Under the pieces are notes generated by a model. It saw only the letters and a list, made by a program, of their open reading frames with translations. It had not been told where the DNA came from and made no database searches. Below are positions 8,096 to 17,444 of a DNA stretch of 57,469 bases, one piece after another. Position 1 is the first letter of the stretch, and the number at the start of each line of letters is the position of its first letter. The stretch is from Lachnospiraceae bacterium. Its GTDB lineage: Bacteria > Bacillota_A > Clostridia > Lachnospirales > Lachnospiraceae. The position numbers and the translations under genes are program-made. Location: contig JAGATU010000099.1 of the NCBI GenBank assembly GCA_017621115.1, positions 1-57,469 on the forward strand, written 5' to 3'.

Positions 8096-9208
8096 TTAGT
8101 GCTTTTTAGACTGTAATCCAATATTTATAACAATACCGATTGCACCAAACAAACTGACAAGTGAAGTCAATCCGTAACTGACAAAAGGTAAAGGAATACC
8201 GGTATTGGGCGCAAGCCCTGTTGCAACGGCAATATTCAAAAATGCCTGTAAACCAATGAGACCCGCTACCCCGGAAGCAATCAGGCTCCCTGCCAAATCC
8301 TTGGCATTACGTGCAATCAAAAGACATTCCCATACAATAAGCAAGACAAGAATTACAACTCCGGCGCTTCCGACAAATCCAAGTTCCTCACCGACAATTG
8401 CAAAAATAAAGTCTGTCTGTGGTTCGGAAATAAAATTACCGTTCTTAACCGATGCGATAACATTGTTATCAAGACCTTTACCGAACAACTGTCCGGACCC
8501 GATAGCCGTAATGGAATTCAACTGCTGATATGCCGTAGAATCTGCATATTTCTCCGGTTCCAACCAGGCAAGAATACGGGTAACCTGATATCCGTGAAGA
8601 ATCGTCTCCTCTGCATCCGGCTTTAATATAATGGCAAAAAAAGCAACTACTGCAGGAATTAATACTGCAAGCAGGGCAAACACGATTTTATAGCTTAAAC
8701 CGCCGACAAAAACCATAACACAGAATGTAACAATTATCATAATACTTGTCGACAAATCCGGCTCTTTATAAACCAGATAAAGTGGTACGGCAAGCAGCAA
8801 AACAAGGGTTACCAATATCCTCGGTGAATTGATTTTATCCTTATATTTCATAATAAACTGTGCAAAGAATAAAATCAATAAAATTTTGGCCAGTTCGGAT
8901 GGCTGAAACTGGAAACCGATATTAATCCAACGCTTGGAACCGTTAACTTCTACTCCAAGCGGCGATAATACAAGTGCAAGCAAAACAATATTGAAAACAT
9001 AGAAAATCCAATACATATAACGATATACGGAATAATCTGCAAACGACAGAAATAACATAAGCCCAATCCCGAGCACTATACCAAACATCTGCCTTTGCCT
9101 GAGGGATTCCTGTGCACTTCCTACTGCAAGATATCCGATTAACCCAAGTGCAATTACAAAAATAACCAATCTGAAATTGTAATTCCGAAACCTGTATTGT
9201 CTGAACAT
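8096..9208 (-). CDS. rodA: SEDS-family peptidoglycan polymerase RodA
   Basis: Ten-helix membrane glycosyltransferase that polymerises lipid II in lateral wall growth, working with a class B PBP. Family signatures include WINIGFQFQPSELAK near residue 94, YKEPDLSTS near 147, PQTDFIFAIVGEELGF from 264 (the conserved Asp266 is thought to be catalytic) and PLPFVSYG near the C-terminus. The length of 370 aa fits RodA rather than longer FtsW proteins. It lies five bases after minE and 24 before the mgsA-like gene, in one operon with the min genes; the PBP2 at 11032-13938 is the obvious partner. FtsW/SpoVE identity is less likely given the mre context. Confidence 0.92.
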   Translation of the reverse strand: MFRQYRFRNYNFRLVIFVIALGLIGYLAVGSAQESLRQRQMFGIVLGIGLMLFLSFADYSVYRYMYWIFYVFNIVLLALVLSPLGVEVNGSKRWINIGFQFQPSELAKILLILFFAQFIMKYKDKINSPRILVTLVLLLAVPLYLVYKEPDLSTSIMIIVTFCVMVFVGGLSYKIVFALLAVLIPAVVAFFAIILKPDAEETILHGYQVTRILAWLEPEKYADSTAYQQLNSITAIGSGQLFGKGLDNNVIASVKNGNFISEPQTDFIFAIVGEELGFVGSAGVVILVLLIVWECLLIARNAKDLAGSLIASGVAGLIGLQAFLNIAVATGLAPNTGIPLPFVSYGLTSLVSLFGAIGIVINIGLQSKKH

Positions 9209-9213
9209 ATTAC

Positions 9214-9474
9214 CTATCCGTTCTTCATATCCAGTATGGGAATATTTGCATATAAAGAAGGCTTTACCAATTTTCCTTTTACGGAAGTATTGTTAATCTC
9301 TATCTCCATACTGTCTGTATCTATTTTCATGTATTTGGATATTACTTTCGCAATATCCTGTTTAATCAGTTCAAGCATCTGCGGCGAACAGCTGACACGG
9401 TCTGAAATCAGCAATATCTTCAGTCTGTCCTTGGCCGTCTGTCTTGATGATTTTCTCACAAAAAAATTTAACAT
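9214..9474 (-). CDS. minE: Cell division topological specificity factor MinE
   Basis: Stimulates the MinD ATPase and drives movement of the MinCD division inhibitor. At 86 aa it is the usual size. An N-terminal membrane-targeting/MinD-binding part (about residues 1-35, with AKDRLKILLISDR) is followed by the dimerising topological domain with ELIKQDIAKVISKYM. Its start overlaps the minD stop by seven bases. The presence of MinE alongside MinC and MinD indicates an oscillating-type Min system, as in Clostridium, rather than the DivIVA/MinJ type of Bacillus. No divIVA is seen in this window. Confidence 0.95.
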   Translation of the reverse strand: MLNFFVRKSSRQTAKDRLKILLISDRVSCSPQMLELIKQDIAKVISKYMKIDTDSMEIEINNTSVKGKLVKPSLYANIPILDMKNG

Positions 9475-10274
9475 GTTGACCCCTCCCTGCTCTTATGAAT
9501 CATGCTGCTTATTTTAGTCAAAATAGATGCAGGTCTGCCGTTTTCCATCGGAATCTGTTTACCCATAACACGATAACAGATATTCCTGTAAGCACGTCCG
9601 GCAAGAGTCTGTGAACCGACAAGAGGCTCCCCTCTGTTGGTTGCTATTACTACATTTTCATCATCGGGTACAACACCAATAAGCGGAATGGATAAAATAT
9701 CCACAACATCCTCAGCCGTCATCATATCCCCACGTCTTACAAGATCGTATCGGATGCGGTTAATCACCAAATCAATCTTTGTAAACTCATTGGCTTCCAA
9801 AAGACCGACAATACGGTCCGCGTCCCTAATGGCGGAAACTTCTGGTGTTGTAACAACCAAAGCCCTGTTTGCACCGGCTATGGCATTTTTAAATCCCTGC
9901 TCAATTCCGGCAGGAGAATCCAGCAATATGTAATCGAATTCATCTCTCACCTGGTCAATCAGGCGTCGCATCTGATTCTCATTTACTGCTGTTTTATCTT
10001 TTGTCTGGGCACATGGCAATAAATAAAGATTGGGATATCGCTTGTCCCTGATTAATGCCTGCTTAATACGACAGTTGCCTTCAATTACATCAACCAGATT
10101 GTAAACAATGCGGTTCTCAAGTCCCATTACCACATCCAGATTGCGCAGACCGATATCGGTATCAATTAACAACACCTTGGCTCCTGACTGCGCAAGACCA
10201 CTTCCTACGTTTGCGGTTGTGGTGGTCTTACCCACACCGCCTTTTCCACTTGTAACGACAATTACTTCACACAT
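9468..10274 (-). CDS. minD: Septum site-determining ATPase MinD
   Basis: ParA-type ATPase that binds the membrane as a dimer and recruits MinC. The deviant Walker A motif GKGGVGKTT starts near residue 9, a Walker B-like DYILLDSPAG lies near 115, and the C-terminus ends in an amphipathic stretch (ILTKISSMIHKS) for membrane targeting. I start it at the ATG at 10274 (268 aa) because AAGGAG lies six bases upstream and MCEVIVVTSGKGG matches family N-termini; a longer frame to 10319 adds 15 unlikely residues. It sits between minC and minE in the same operon. Confidence 0.96.
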   Translation of the reverse strand: MCEVIVVTSGKGGVGKTTTTANVGSGLAQSGAKVLLIDTDIGLRNLDVVMGLENRIVYNLVDVIEGNCRIKQALIRDKRYPNLYLLPCAQTKDKTAVNENQMRRLIDQVRDEFDYILLDSPAGIEQGFKNAIAGANRALVVTTPEVSAIRDADRIVGLLEANEFTKIDLVINRIRYDLVRRGDMMTAEDVVDILSIPLIGVVPDDENVVIATNRGEPLVGSQTLAGRAYRNICYRVMGKQIPMENGRPASILTKISSMIHKSREGSTC

Positions 10275-10318
10275 CTTACTCTCCTTGCTACAATAATTTT
10301 CGTTATCCGGAAAACTCA

Positions 10319-10996
10319 TTATAAAGAATAATTAACCGGCAATTCTTTTGTAATGTTATCTACCTGTATTTCATTATTCTTAACGAACGCTATCTGTGGT
10401 GTAAATTTATTCTTATTGGCAAACAATCCGCTTTTTTCTTTTGCACCGTTGTAATAAACATCCCCAATCTTACAACTCTGAGGCTCAAATTTGAGTGCAA
10501 CAATGAAGTGCGAATCATCACCGGCAGCACCGGCATATGCTTCACCAAAAAGACTTCCTACAATAACAATATCTTTGGATGCAACGACTGTGGCATCCTT
10601 TTCGACATTGCCGATGATAACGACGCTTCCCTCTGTTTCAAGAGTTTGTCCCGCTTTTAGCGAACCTTTATGAAAACGGCCGTTATATTCTTCTTTTTCG
10701 GTTTCAACCCGTTTCAGCGCTTTGATAATTCCTTTGTTTGATTCTTCATTTTTCCCAACAAGACAGATTATCTGTACATCGGAATTATCGGTAATTGTTT
10801 CAATCATTGCTTTTTCTTCTTCGGAAGAAAGATATCGCCCTTCCAGGGACAAAGCCACTTTTACATCTTTAAAAAAAGCTCTGGCACTACGGAATTTATC
10901 CGCTGTTTCTGCAAGAATATCCGCAAAATCGGCTTCCGCATCCATATAAATGGATATTCCGTTTTGAAAACTTTTCATTACAATTAAATTTTTCAT
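10319..10996 (-). CDS. minC: Septum site-determining protein MinC
   Basis: Inhibitor of FtsZ ring assembly away from midcell. The N-terminal domain (about residues 1-100) is followed by the beta-helical MinD-binding C-terminal domain, which opens with FHKGSLKAGQTLETEGSV and continues through VIIGNVEKDATVVASKDIVI, the usual repeated turns. The length of 225 aa is normal. AGAAAGGTG lies seven bases upstream of the ATG. It directly precedes minD (44-base gap) and follows the PBP2 gene by 35 bases, so the mre and min clusters are probably read as one unit. Confidence 0.93.
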   Translation of the reverse strand: MKNLIVMKSFQNGISIYMDAEADFADILAETADKFRSARAFFKDVKVALSLEGRYLSSEEEKAMIETITDNSDVQIICLVGKNEESNKGIIKALKRVETEKEEYNGRFHKGSLKAGQTLETEGSVVIIGNVEKDATVVASKDIVIVGSLFGEAYAGAAGDDSHFIVALKFEPQSCKIGDVYYNGAKEKSGLFANKNKFTPQIAFVKNNEIQVDNITKELPVNYSL

Positions 10997-11031
10997 GAAT
11001 TGTCACCTTTCTGTATCTGAAGGTTAATGGC

Positions 11032-13938
11032 TTAATCCGCCGTTGTTACTTCGGCATCAGGAATCGCTGCTGTTCCCGTAAGAATATCATCCTCTTCTGC
11101 AAGTCCAAAGTAATATTTATAAATATCGCGTGTTAAATTGGCTGCATATTCCGAGGTATAACCAAATGCAATACGCGTGGAAACGGTTATCTCCGGATTC
11201 TCATAAGGTGCATAACTCACAAACAGAGCGTGGTTCGCACGGTTTCTGCTTTCTTCGGCTGTACCTGTTTTGCCGGCGACAACAACTCCCAAATCACTAT
11301 AATATGCTTTCTTTTCAACAACACGTTTCATACCTGTATGGATTGCATTCCAATAATTTGTCGGAAGTTCAACAATATTACGTATTGTAGGTGAATAATC
11401 CATAATCAGGTTACCGTTTGCATCGGTTACTTTATCTAGCAATGTTAAATCATAACAGGTACCGTTATTAGCAACTGTAGTAACGTATCTGGCCAGTCCG
11501 GCAGTTGTATAGTTATTGGTACCCTGTCCGATGGCGGATAAAACCGGATATTCATCCGAAACTTCCGGCATGGATTCTTCAATTTCAATACCGGATTTGT
11601 CGGATAACCCAAACATATCCGCGTATTTAAACAAATTATCCAATCCCAACTGTGCATCGTATGAACCTGTCTCGTCCTGACTTAACTGGTATCCAACTTC
11701 ATAAAAGAATGCATTGCAGGAATTCTCAATACCGCCTGTAACATTTAACGAACCATGCGCTCCGGGATGTACCCAGCAACGATACTGTTCATTGGTAAAA
11801 CGGTCAAAAACACCAGTACATTTAATTTTACTGTGTATATCAACAACATTTTCACAAAGTGCGGCAGTTGATGAAACCATTTTAAATGTCGAACCGGGGG
11901 CTGTCTTTTGCTGCGTAGCATAATTCCAAAGCGGATTGGATAAATCACTTCTAAGCGACGCATAATACTCCGCATCAATACTGTTAGCCAATTTATTGTT
12001 ATCATAACTTGGATACGTAACCAGTGCGAGTACTTCACCTTCAACATTCGTAATAACAACGGATGCCGAATACGGATCCAACGCCAATTGGGCAGGTGTA
12101 ATATATAAATTCTCTATCAGGAACAAAATAAAATTAAACGCTGAGATTTTGCCTGTTACAAAGCGTTCTTCTTCCTGTTCCGTAATGGAAACTGCATTCT
12201 GCTCCAACAATACAGAACATATCTGTTTACCGCTGATATCATTGTCTTCAATCATATAACGGTACATTTTCTTGGAAAATTCCGTATTATCGGTTAATAA
12301 AGCGATAATATCTTTGGATAACTGATTAAAAATCTCTGTTGAATCCGAGTACTCGGAATGCAATTCGATTCGTGTAACATCAATCCAGTTTTTGGCTATA
12401 CAGTAATCCAAATACTCGCCGAGACTGATAGTCTCATCTACTTTCCATGCCAGGTATGTCTCATCTTCTTTATCAATCTTACTGTCAGAAATAATACCCT
12501 CGCTTAAAAGCATGGATACAATATAACTCTGATATACCTGATACTCTTCGGATAGTTTTTTATACGGAGTTCTTTTTTCCGTAAGTTCAACTTTTAATTT
12601 CTCAAAAACTTCCGCCTGCTTTTCTAAAAACGCCTCCTGAATGGTTATTTCATTCTCTCCGGAATCTTTATTATCAAAATGATGGATATCGATAACATTA
12701 TTATTAAACAATGCAAAGTATACATCATCAATCGGAATCATTAATTTACTGGTATTAATATTTTCGGGAGGATTATAATTTTTGACATTAATAATCTTAC
12801 TCAGTAAAATACCTGCCAGTTTCTGTTCCAGAATATTATATGTTGCAACCTGCAAATCATGGTCTATCGTCAGATATAAATCATTGCCGGCAATCGGTTC
12901 TACATAATTTTTGGTCTCAATTACTTTACCGAGGTTATTAACATAAACCGTCTCAGAACCTTTAACACCCTGCAGGTATGTTTCCATTGTCTGTTCAATT
13001 CCGGCTTTGCCGACCATGTCGGTCAACGAATAATCATCTCTTTTTCTTGTAGTACGTTCATTTTCCGGTGTTATTTCTGCGTCATTAAGCGCGAGATATT
13101 CTTCTTCCGAAATCTTACCGGTATATCCAAGAATCTGTGAAAAATATTTACTGTCCACATATTTACGGATATTATCCTCTGCGATGGTCACGCCCAAAAA
13201 CTCCGTACTGTTTTCCATGATGCTTGCAACCGTCTTTTCATTAACATCAGTTGCAATAACTGTAGGAATATATTTCTGGTAACTGTTAAGACTCATTGCA
13301 TAGCGGATGGTAACAAGTTTTAACTGTTCTTCCTTGGTATACCCTTCAAATACAATAAAGGAATCCCTTGGGTTCTCCGGATCCGGCGAATATCCGATAC
13401 CATATTTGCCGTATCCGCACAAATATTCCATAACCATATCCGGCGTTGCCGTTTCTTCCTCGTATTTTAACTGGGATATCTTGGAACGTCCGTATATATC
13501 GGCAAGAAAACGTTTCAGCTGCGTTCCCTCTACCGTGAAAGCAAATTCTCCGTCCTCATCCAGGATAATATTAAAATCATTAATGATTTTGTCGTTATTC
13601 TTTTCGATGATGGCAATAACCTTTAACAGGGTTTCGTTAATATTCCTGTTCTTATCTGATCCGGATTCGTAAATATCCTCAATTGTAACATTGTATGCCA
13701 GTTCATTATAGGCAAGCAAAACACCGTTACAGTCGTAGATTTTACCTCTGGTACTGTTAATCGTTCTTTCTTTTTGAATCTTTAATGTAAAAGCTTCCAG
13801 CGTTTCTTCCCCATTAATAATCTGTAAAAAGAACAAACGCCCCACCAAGATGGCCGATAAGATTGTGATGACTAAAAGAACGACCAGAATTCTTCCGTTT
13901 GCCGAATTCATGTAATTATCTTTTACCCGTTTAAACAA
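11032..13938 (-). CDS. mrdA: Penicillin-binding protein 2, with a large insert
   Basis: Class B transpeptidase that cross-links lateral-wall peptidoglycan with RodA. Numbered from the TTG at 13938: membrane helix about 17-39, dimerisation region to about 375, then active-site motifs STFK (Ser683), SCN (740-742) and KTG (890-892). Between the dimerisation region and the conserved start of the transpeptidase domain (SASVVITNVEGEVLALVTYPS) is a non-standard, mostly helical, acidic insert at about 382-624, which raises the length to 968 aa against about 600-700 for typical PBP2. I choose the TTG start because AAAGGAG lies nine bases upstream; it overlaps the mreD stop by eight bases. A TTG 11 codons earlier is possible. 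Confidence 0.93.
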   Translation of the reverse strand: MFKRVKDNYMNSANGRILVVLLVITILSAILVGRLFFLQIINGEETLEAFTLKIQKERTINSTRGKIYDCNGVLLAYNELAYNVTIEDIYESGSDKNRNINETLLKVIAIIEKNNDKIINDFNIILDEDGEFAFTVEGTQLKRFLADIYGRSKISQLKYEEETATPDMVMEYLCGYGKYGIGYSPDPENPRDSFIVFEGYTKEEQLKLVTIRYAMSLNSYQKYIPTVIATDVNEKTVASIMENSTEFLGVTIAEDNIRKYVDSKYFSQILGYTGKISEEEYLALNDAEITPENERTTRKRDDYSLTDMVGKAGIEQTMETYLQGVKGSETVYVNNLGKVIETKNYVEPIAGNDLYLTIDHDLQVATYNILEQKLAGILLSKIINVKNYNPPENINTSKLMIPIDDVYFALFNNNVIDIHHFDNKDSGENEITIQEAFLEKQAEVFEKLKVELTEKRTPYKKLSEEYQVYQSYIVSMLLSEGIISDSKIDKEDETYLAWKVDETISLGEYLDYCIAKNWIDVTRIELHSEYSDSTEIFNQLSKDIIALLTDNTEFSKKMYRYMIEDNDISGKQICSVLLEQNAVSITEQEEERFVTGKISAFNFILFLIENLYITPAQLALDPYSASVVITNVEGEVLALVTYPSYDNNKLANSIDAEYYASLRSDLSNPLWNYATQQKTAPGSTFKMVSSTAALCENVVDIHSKIKCTGVFDRFTNEQYRCWVHPGAHGSLNVTGGIENSCNAFFYEVGYQLSQDETGSYDAQLGLDNLFKYADMFGLSDKSGIEIEESMPEVSDEYPVLSAIGQGTNNYTTAGLARYVTTVANNGTCYDLTLLDKVTDANGNLIMDYSPTIRNIVELPTNYWNAIHTGMKRVVEKKAYYSDLGVVVAGKTGTAEESRNRANHALFVSYAPYENPEITVSTRIAFGYTSEYAANLTRDIYKYYFGLAEEDDILTGTAAIPDAEVTTAD

Positions 13939-14449
13939 TCGTCTGCTCTCCTTTTTTCTCCGGTAATTCAATCCGTTTCATGACAAAATGAATCAGCGGA
14001 TATATAATACATGCCATTATGGTTGTATAAACCATTTCCGGCAAAATTATCTTCATGAAATAATAAGAAATCTCAAATCTGCCTCTGAAAAAGAAATAAA
14101 AGAAGTAAAAAGCCATATTATATACAAAATCACTTCCGGCAATAAATAAAAGAGGCAATTTAATGTCGCCGGAAAACACCACTTTTTTAAATAAACCGCA
14201 TATGTAGCCGATGTACATATATAAAAGCGCATTTACACCGTAAATGGGACGGAAAGCAATATCAATAAGTAAACCACTGAAAAAACCGGCATAAATACCG
14301 GTTCTTTTTCCGCCCAAAAACCCCAATGATGCAGTCGCTATAATCAGAAGATTGGGACGGATGCCGCCAATACTGAACATAGCAAACAATGTAGATTGTA
14401 ATAAATACAGGCATACTATAAATAGGCCTGAAAAAAAAGCTTTTTTCAT
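13931..14449 (-). CDS. mreD: Rod shape-determining protein MreD
   Basis: Small polytopic membrane component of the elongasome. Five to six hydrophobic helices span nearly the whole 172 aa, with the family-like segment FSIGGIRPNLLIIATASLG near the N-terminus and an interior GIYAGFFSGLLIDI. The identity rests on size, topology, these segments and its position between mreC and PBP2. AGGA lies seven bases before the ATG. The stop codon lies inside the start region of the PBP2 gene, suggesting translational coupling. Confidence 0.88.
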   Translation of the reverse strand: MKKAFFSGLFIVCLYLLQSTLFAMFSIGGIRPNLLIIATASLGFLGGKRTGIYAGFFSGLLIDIAFRPIYGVNALLYMYIGYICGLFKKVVFSGDIKLPLLFIAGSDFVYNMAFYFFYFFFRGRFEISYYFMKIILPEMVYTTIMACIIYPLIHFVMKRIELPEKKGEQTIV

Positions 14450-14468
14450 CGTAAAATCCTGAAATTGT

Positions 14469-15335
14469 TTAATCTGTTTGTTGCTTTAACTCTTTAATAA
14501 CCAATACTTCATTAATATGTTCAAAATCCACAACCGGCGTAAAATATCCTGATTTTGTAAGATTATTGGAATCCGTAGTAATGGAACTGATATAACCGAT
14601 TAATAATCCCGGAAGATATTGGTCTGATATGTTGGAAGTAACTACCTTGTCACCCACGGTTACACGATTCTTACTGTCCACAAGCTGGCTGTATTCTATC
14701 TTTCCCTCTGCCATTGTCTGCAAATTACCGCTGACAATCAGATTATCACCGCTTGATAAAACCATACCGCTGGTATTGATGCCATCCGAAATAATGGAAG
14801 TAACCTTCGCATGATTCGGGCCGGTTTCCACAACTCTTCCGACAAGCCCGCTTCCGGCAATCACATTACAGTTAACCTGTATTCCGTCATTTTCTCCTTT
14901 ATCAATAACAAATGACGAATACCAATTGCCGGCATCTCTTGAAATAACACGGGCACCGATTTTGGTATACTCTTCGTATTCCGCATCCAATTCATACAGT
15001 TCCCTAAGCTTTGTCAGTTCATATCTGTCCTGCTGGAGTCTGGTATTTTCATTCGTCAAATCATTAATCTGACTCTTTAACTCCTCATTTTCCATAAGAA
15101 CAGTTGATAAATCCTGCAACTGCTGTGTCTTGGTAAGTGCATAGGTACCGACACTGGTCAATCCGTTTTCAAACGGTACCACAAAAAAACTGCTGACATA
15201 ATTAAACGGTACAGACAATATATTGGTTGTAAAGGACAATACCATCATGGCAACACAAAGAAGTGTCAGAATAAAGAGAAGGTATTTACTTGGAAGTTTG
15301 AACTTTTCCTTTTTTCTCTTTAAAACCGGACTCAT
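14469..15335 (-). CDS. mreC: Rod shape-determining protein MreC
   Basis: Extracytoplasmic scaffold that links MreB to the wall synthases. One membrane helix at about residues 18-40 is followed by a coiled coil (about 70-115, LMENEELKSQINDLTNENTRLQ begins it) and the double beta-barrel domain with ARVISRDAGNWYSSFVIDKG and NVIAGSGLVGRVVE. The length of 288 aa is typical. The ATG abuts the mreB stop codon with no gap, so the two are translationally coupled. Confidence 0.94.
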   Translation of the reverse strand: MSPVLKRKKEKFKLPSKYLLFILTLLCVAMMVLSFTTNILSVPFNYVSSFFVVPFENGLTSVGTYALTKTQQLQDLSTVLMENEELKSQINDLTNENTRLQQDRYELTKLRELYELDAEYEEYTKIGARVISRDAGNWYSSFVIDKGENDGIQVNCNVIAGSGLVGRVVETGPNHAKVTSIISDGINTSGMVLSSGDNLIVSGNLQTMAEGKIEYSQLVDSKNRVTVGDKVVTSNISDQYLPGLLIGYISSITTDSNNLTKSGYFTPVVDFEHINEVLVIKELKQQTD

Positions 15336-16349
15336 TTATTTACCACCCATTCCTTCAATTGCATATGCAAGTGATTTATAATTATCATCCTTGATAATCT
15401 TGGAAAGACCGATTGCAACACTTTCAAGCGGTTTATCCGTATGATTCACTTTAAGACCGGTTCCCTTTTGAAGAAGGGACGCAAAACGGCTTACCTGTGA
15501 TGCACCACCTGTCAAATAAATACCGTTACGGTAAATATCCGCACCGAGTTCCGGCGGAGTTCTTTCAAGAATCACTTTTACGGAGTCAATAATGGATGCA
15601 AAACTCTCCTCAAGAGCCTTATCAACAAGCTGGATCGGGATGTTCTTTTCAATCGGAAGACCCGTAACAATATCTCTTCCGTAAACCAGTGTGGAATTCT
15701 CGCCTGACTGCAGCTCAGAGAGAGAAATCTTAATCTTCTCTGCGCTCTTTTCGCCGATAATCAGGTTATATTCATGGCGTACGGCATTGCGGATGGCTTC
15801 ATCAAACTTAAAGCCGCCCACTTTAATCAACTTACTAAGTACAATACCGCCCAAAGACAAAATGGAAATCTCAGTTGTTGCATAACCGACATTTACCACC
15901 ATAACACCCTGCGAATTCTTAACATCGATACCAAGACCCAGACCGTCTGCAACAGCCTTTTCGACAACCATAATTTTTTTGGCTTTTACGCCGGCATCCT
16001 TGACCAGATCATAAAATGCTCTCTTTTCCACTTCCGTTACATCCGTAGGAACGGCCACATAAAAATCAGCCGGCTTAATGCTTCCTCTTGACTGGTCCAT
16101 TACAAAATATTTAACCAATGTCTCCATATTCTTGATGTCAGCAATAACACCGTTACATACCGGATAAGAAGTCTGGATATTGGCCGGCGCCTTCTCATAC
16201 ATATCAAAAGCCGAATCACCGTATGCTAAGAGATTTCTCTTATTCTCTATGGCAATCATATTTTTCTCGATAAAAAAGCTGTCCTCGTTCTTGTTGTAAA
16301 TTTTGATGTTGCTGGTACCGAGGTCCATTCCAAAAGTATTATTAGACAC
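15336..16349 (-). CDS. mreB: Actin-like rod shape protein MreB
   Basis: Actin-fold ATPase forming membrane-bound filaments that guide the elongasome. Phosphate-1 motif GMDLGTSNIKIY at residues 7-18, phosphate-2 region VNVGYATTEIS near 153, and the adenosine motif YLTGGASQ near 283 are visible. At 337 aa it is full length. It may be an Mbl- or MreBH-type paralogue, since some positions differ from canonical MreB (for instance VNVGYATTE where VDIGGGTTE is usual), but its place before mreC and mreD supports MreB. It starts with GTG; AAAGGAG lies eight bases upstream. Confidence 0.9.
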   Translation of the reverse strand: MSNNTFGMDLGTSNIKIYNKNEDSFFIEKNMIAIENKRNLLAYGDSAFDMYEKAPANIQTSYPVCNGVIADIKNMETLVKYFVMDQSRGSIKPADFYVAVPTDVTEVEKRAFYDLVKDAGVKAKKIMVVEKAVADGLGLGIDVKNSQGVMVVNVGYATTEISILSLGGIVLSKLIKVGGFKFDEAIRNAVRHEYNLIIGEKSAEKIKISLSELQSGENSTLVYGRDIVTGLPIEKNIPIQLVDKALEESFASIIDSVKVILERTPPELGADIYRNGIYLTGGASQVSRFASLLQKGTGLKVNHTDKPLESVAIGLSKIIKDDNYKSLAYAIEGMGGK

Positions 16350-16364
16350 TTGTTAAGCTCCTTT

Positions 16365-17042
16365 CTATAGGTAACCTTTTTCTTTTAAACTTGTAAATGT
16401 ATTATCTCCGATTATGATATGGTCCAATAACGGAATATTCAGTAATCGGGCTGCTTGCGCAATTTGTATGGTAATCTCTATGTCCTGTCTGCTCGGAGCA
16501 GAATCCCCGCTCGGATGATTGTGTAAAAGCAGAATATGAACCGCCTGATATCTAAGTGCCTCTACAAAAATCTCCCTGACGGGCATAAGTGACATATTAA
16601 CCGTACCCTTGGATAAAAGAATCTCTTTTAAAAAGCGGTTCTTTGTATCCGTCAAAATCAAATAAACATGCTCTGTCTTAAGATGCCTGAGTCTTTCCAT
16701 GTAATACTCTGCAACGGATGCAGGATCCGTAAACATAACCGTATATTCATGATGCCTCATCTTCATTCTAGCACATATCTCCGCCACACATTTAAGGCGT
16801 ATGGCTTTTACTTTACCGATTCCTTTAATCTTAATAAGTTCTTCAATCGGAACCGAATTCAAAGCCAGAATCCCCTGTCCGGATTCCGTATCCAGTGAAA
16901 GCACTTTTTTGGCAAGAGCAAGTGCATCTTCACCCACCGTTCCCGTACGGATTATAATGGCAACCAGTTCCGCGTCCGTAAGTGCCTGCGGACCGTATTG
17001 CTCAAATCTCTCGTACGGAAACTCCTGTCTGTCGTTTGTCAT
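16365..17042 (-). CDS. radC: RadC/JAB-domain protein
   Basis: Contains a helix-hairpin-helix region (about residues 62-85, IEELIKIKGIGKVKAIRL) and a C-terminal JAB/MPN metal site LLHNHPSGDSAPSRQD with His174, His176 and Asp187 as likely zinc ligands. Named radC historically, but a repair role has not held up and the true function of the family is uncertain. I use the ATG at 17042 (225 aa) with AAGGA five bases upstream; the TTG 12 codons earlier lacks support. It sits directly before mreB, as in many Firmicutes, and 43 bases after the DUF4321 gene. Confidence 0.93.
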   Translation of the reverse strand: MTNDRQEFPYERFEQYGPQALTDAELVAIIIRTGTVGEDALALAKKVLSLDTESGQGILALNSVPIEELIKIKGIGKVKAIRLKCVAEICARMKMRHHEYTVMFTDPASVAEYYMERLRHLKTEHVYLILTDTKNRFLKEILLSKGTVNMSLMPVREIFVEALRYQAVHILLLHNHPSGDSAPSRQDIEITIQIAQAARLLNIPLLDHIIIGDNTFTSLKEKGYL

Positions 17043-17085
17043 ATCATTCCTTACTGCTGCTCTCCAGGCATACCGCAAAGAATTC

Positions 17086-17325
17086 CTATAAAGCCCTGTA
17101 AATTAAGATACCGATAATAACACCGATAATACTGGATATTGTAATCTTAATTGTAAGACCAAAAGTAATAATCAAAATACCCAAGTCCAGAGTGACCGGA
17201 TTGGTAAGTCCAAAAGTCTGTCCGTAGTTAAGCCAGCTGCTGTTAAACAGGCTTCCGATAAATCCTCCGAGTACAATACCTGCAAGAATAAGAATCAGGC
17301 ATGTCCAGTTGTTCTTTTTCTTCAT
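17086..17325 (-). CDS. DUF4321 small membrane protein
   Basis: 79 aa with two membrane helices (about residues 8-28 and 52-76) joined by a short loop, LNYGQTFGLTNPVTLDLGIL, which fits the DUF4321 pattern found next to radC-mreB in Clostridia. AGAGGAA precedes the ATG closely. It is the first gene of the mre-min transcript as read here, with a promoter candidate at 17359-17387. No biochemical function is known; the conserved place argues for a role linked to the elongasome. Confidence 0.8.
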   Translation of the reverse strand: MKKKNNWTCLILILAGIVLGGFIGSLFNSSWLNYGQTFGLTNPVTLDLGILIITFGLTIKITISSIIGVIIGILIYRAL

Positions 17326-17358
17326 ATCTTCCTCTTCCCCGTAAAAAATACTAAAAGA

Positions 17359-17387
17359 ATCTTATCATATTTCGGGTTTTATGTACA
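17359..17387 (-). promoter_or_regulatory. Candidate promoter for the DUF4321-radC-mre-min operon
   Basis: Minus strand TGTACA (17387-17382), a 17-base spacer and TAAGAT (17364-17359), with TG one base before the -10 as an extended element. Both hexamers match four of six consensus bases. It lies in the 119-base spacer after the MGL-like gene and is the best candidate in that spacer. Confidence 0.42.
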
Positions 17388-17444
17388 CCGATTCCAGTTA
17401 TTTTTTTTCGTGTCATACAGACTGTATTCGACAGATAAGAGGGA

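Noticed and set aside
17398..17444. ATACAG-T-CTGTAT repeat after the MGL-like gene as a terminator
   Set aside because: The stem is short and is followed by A's rather than T's on the minus strand.
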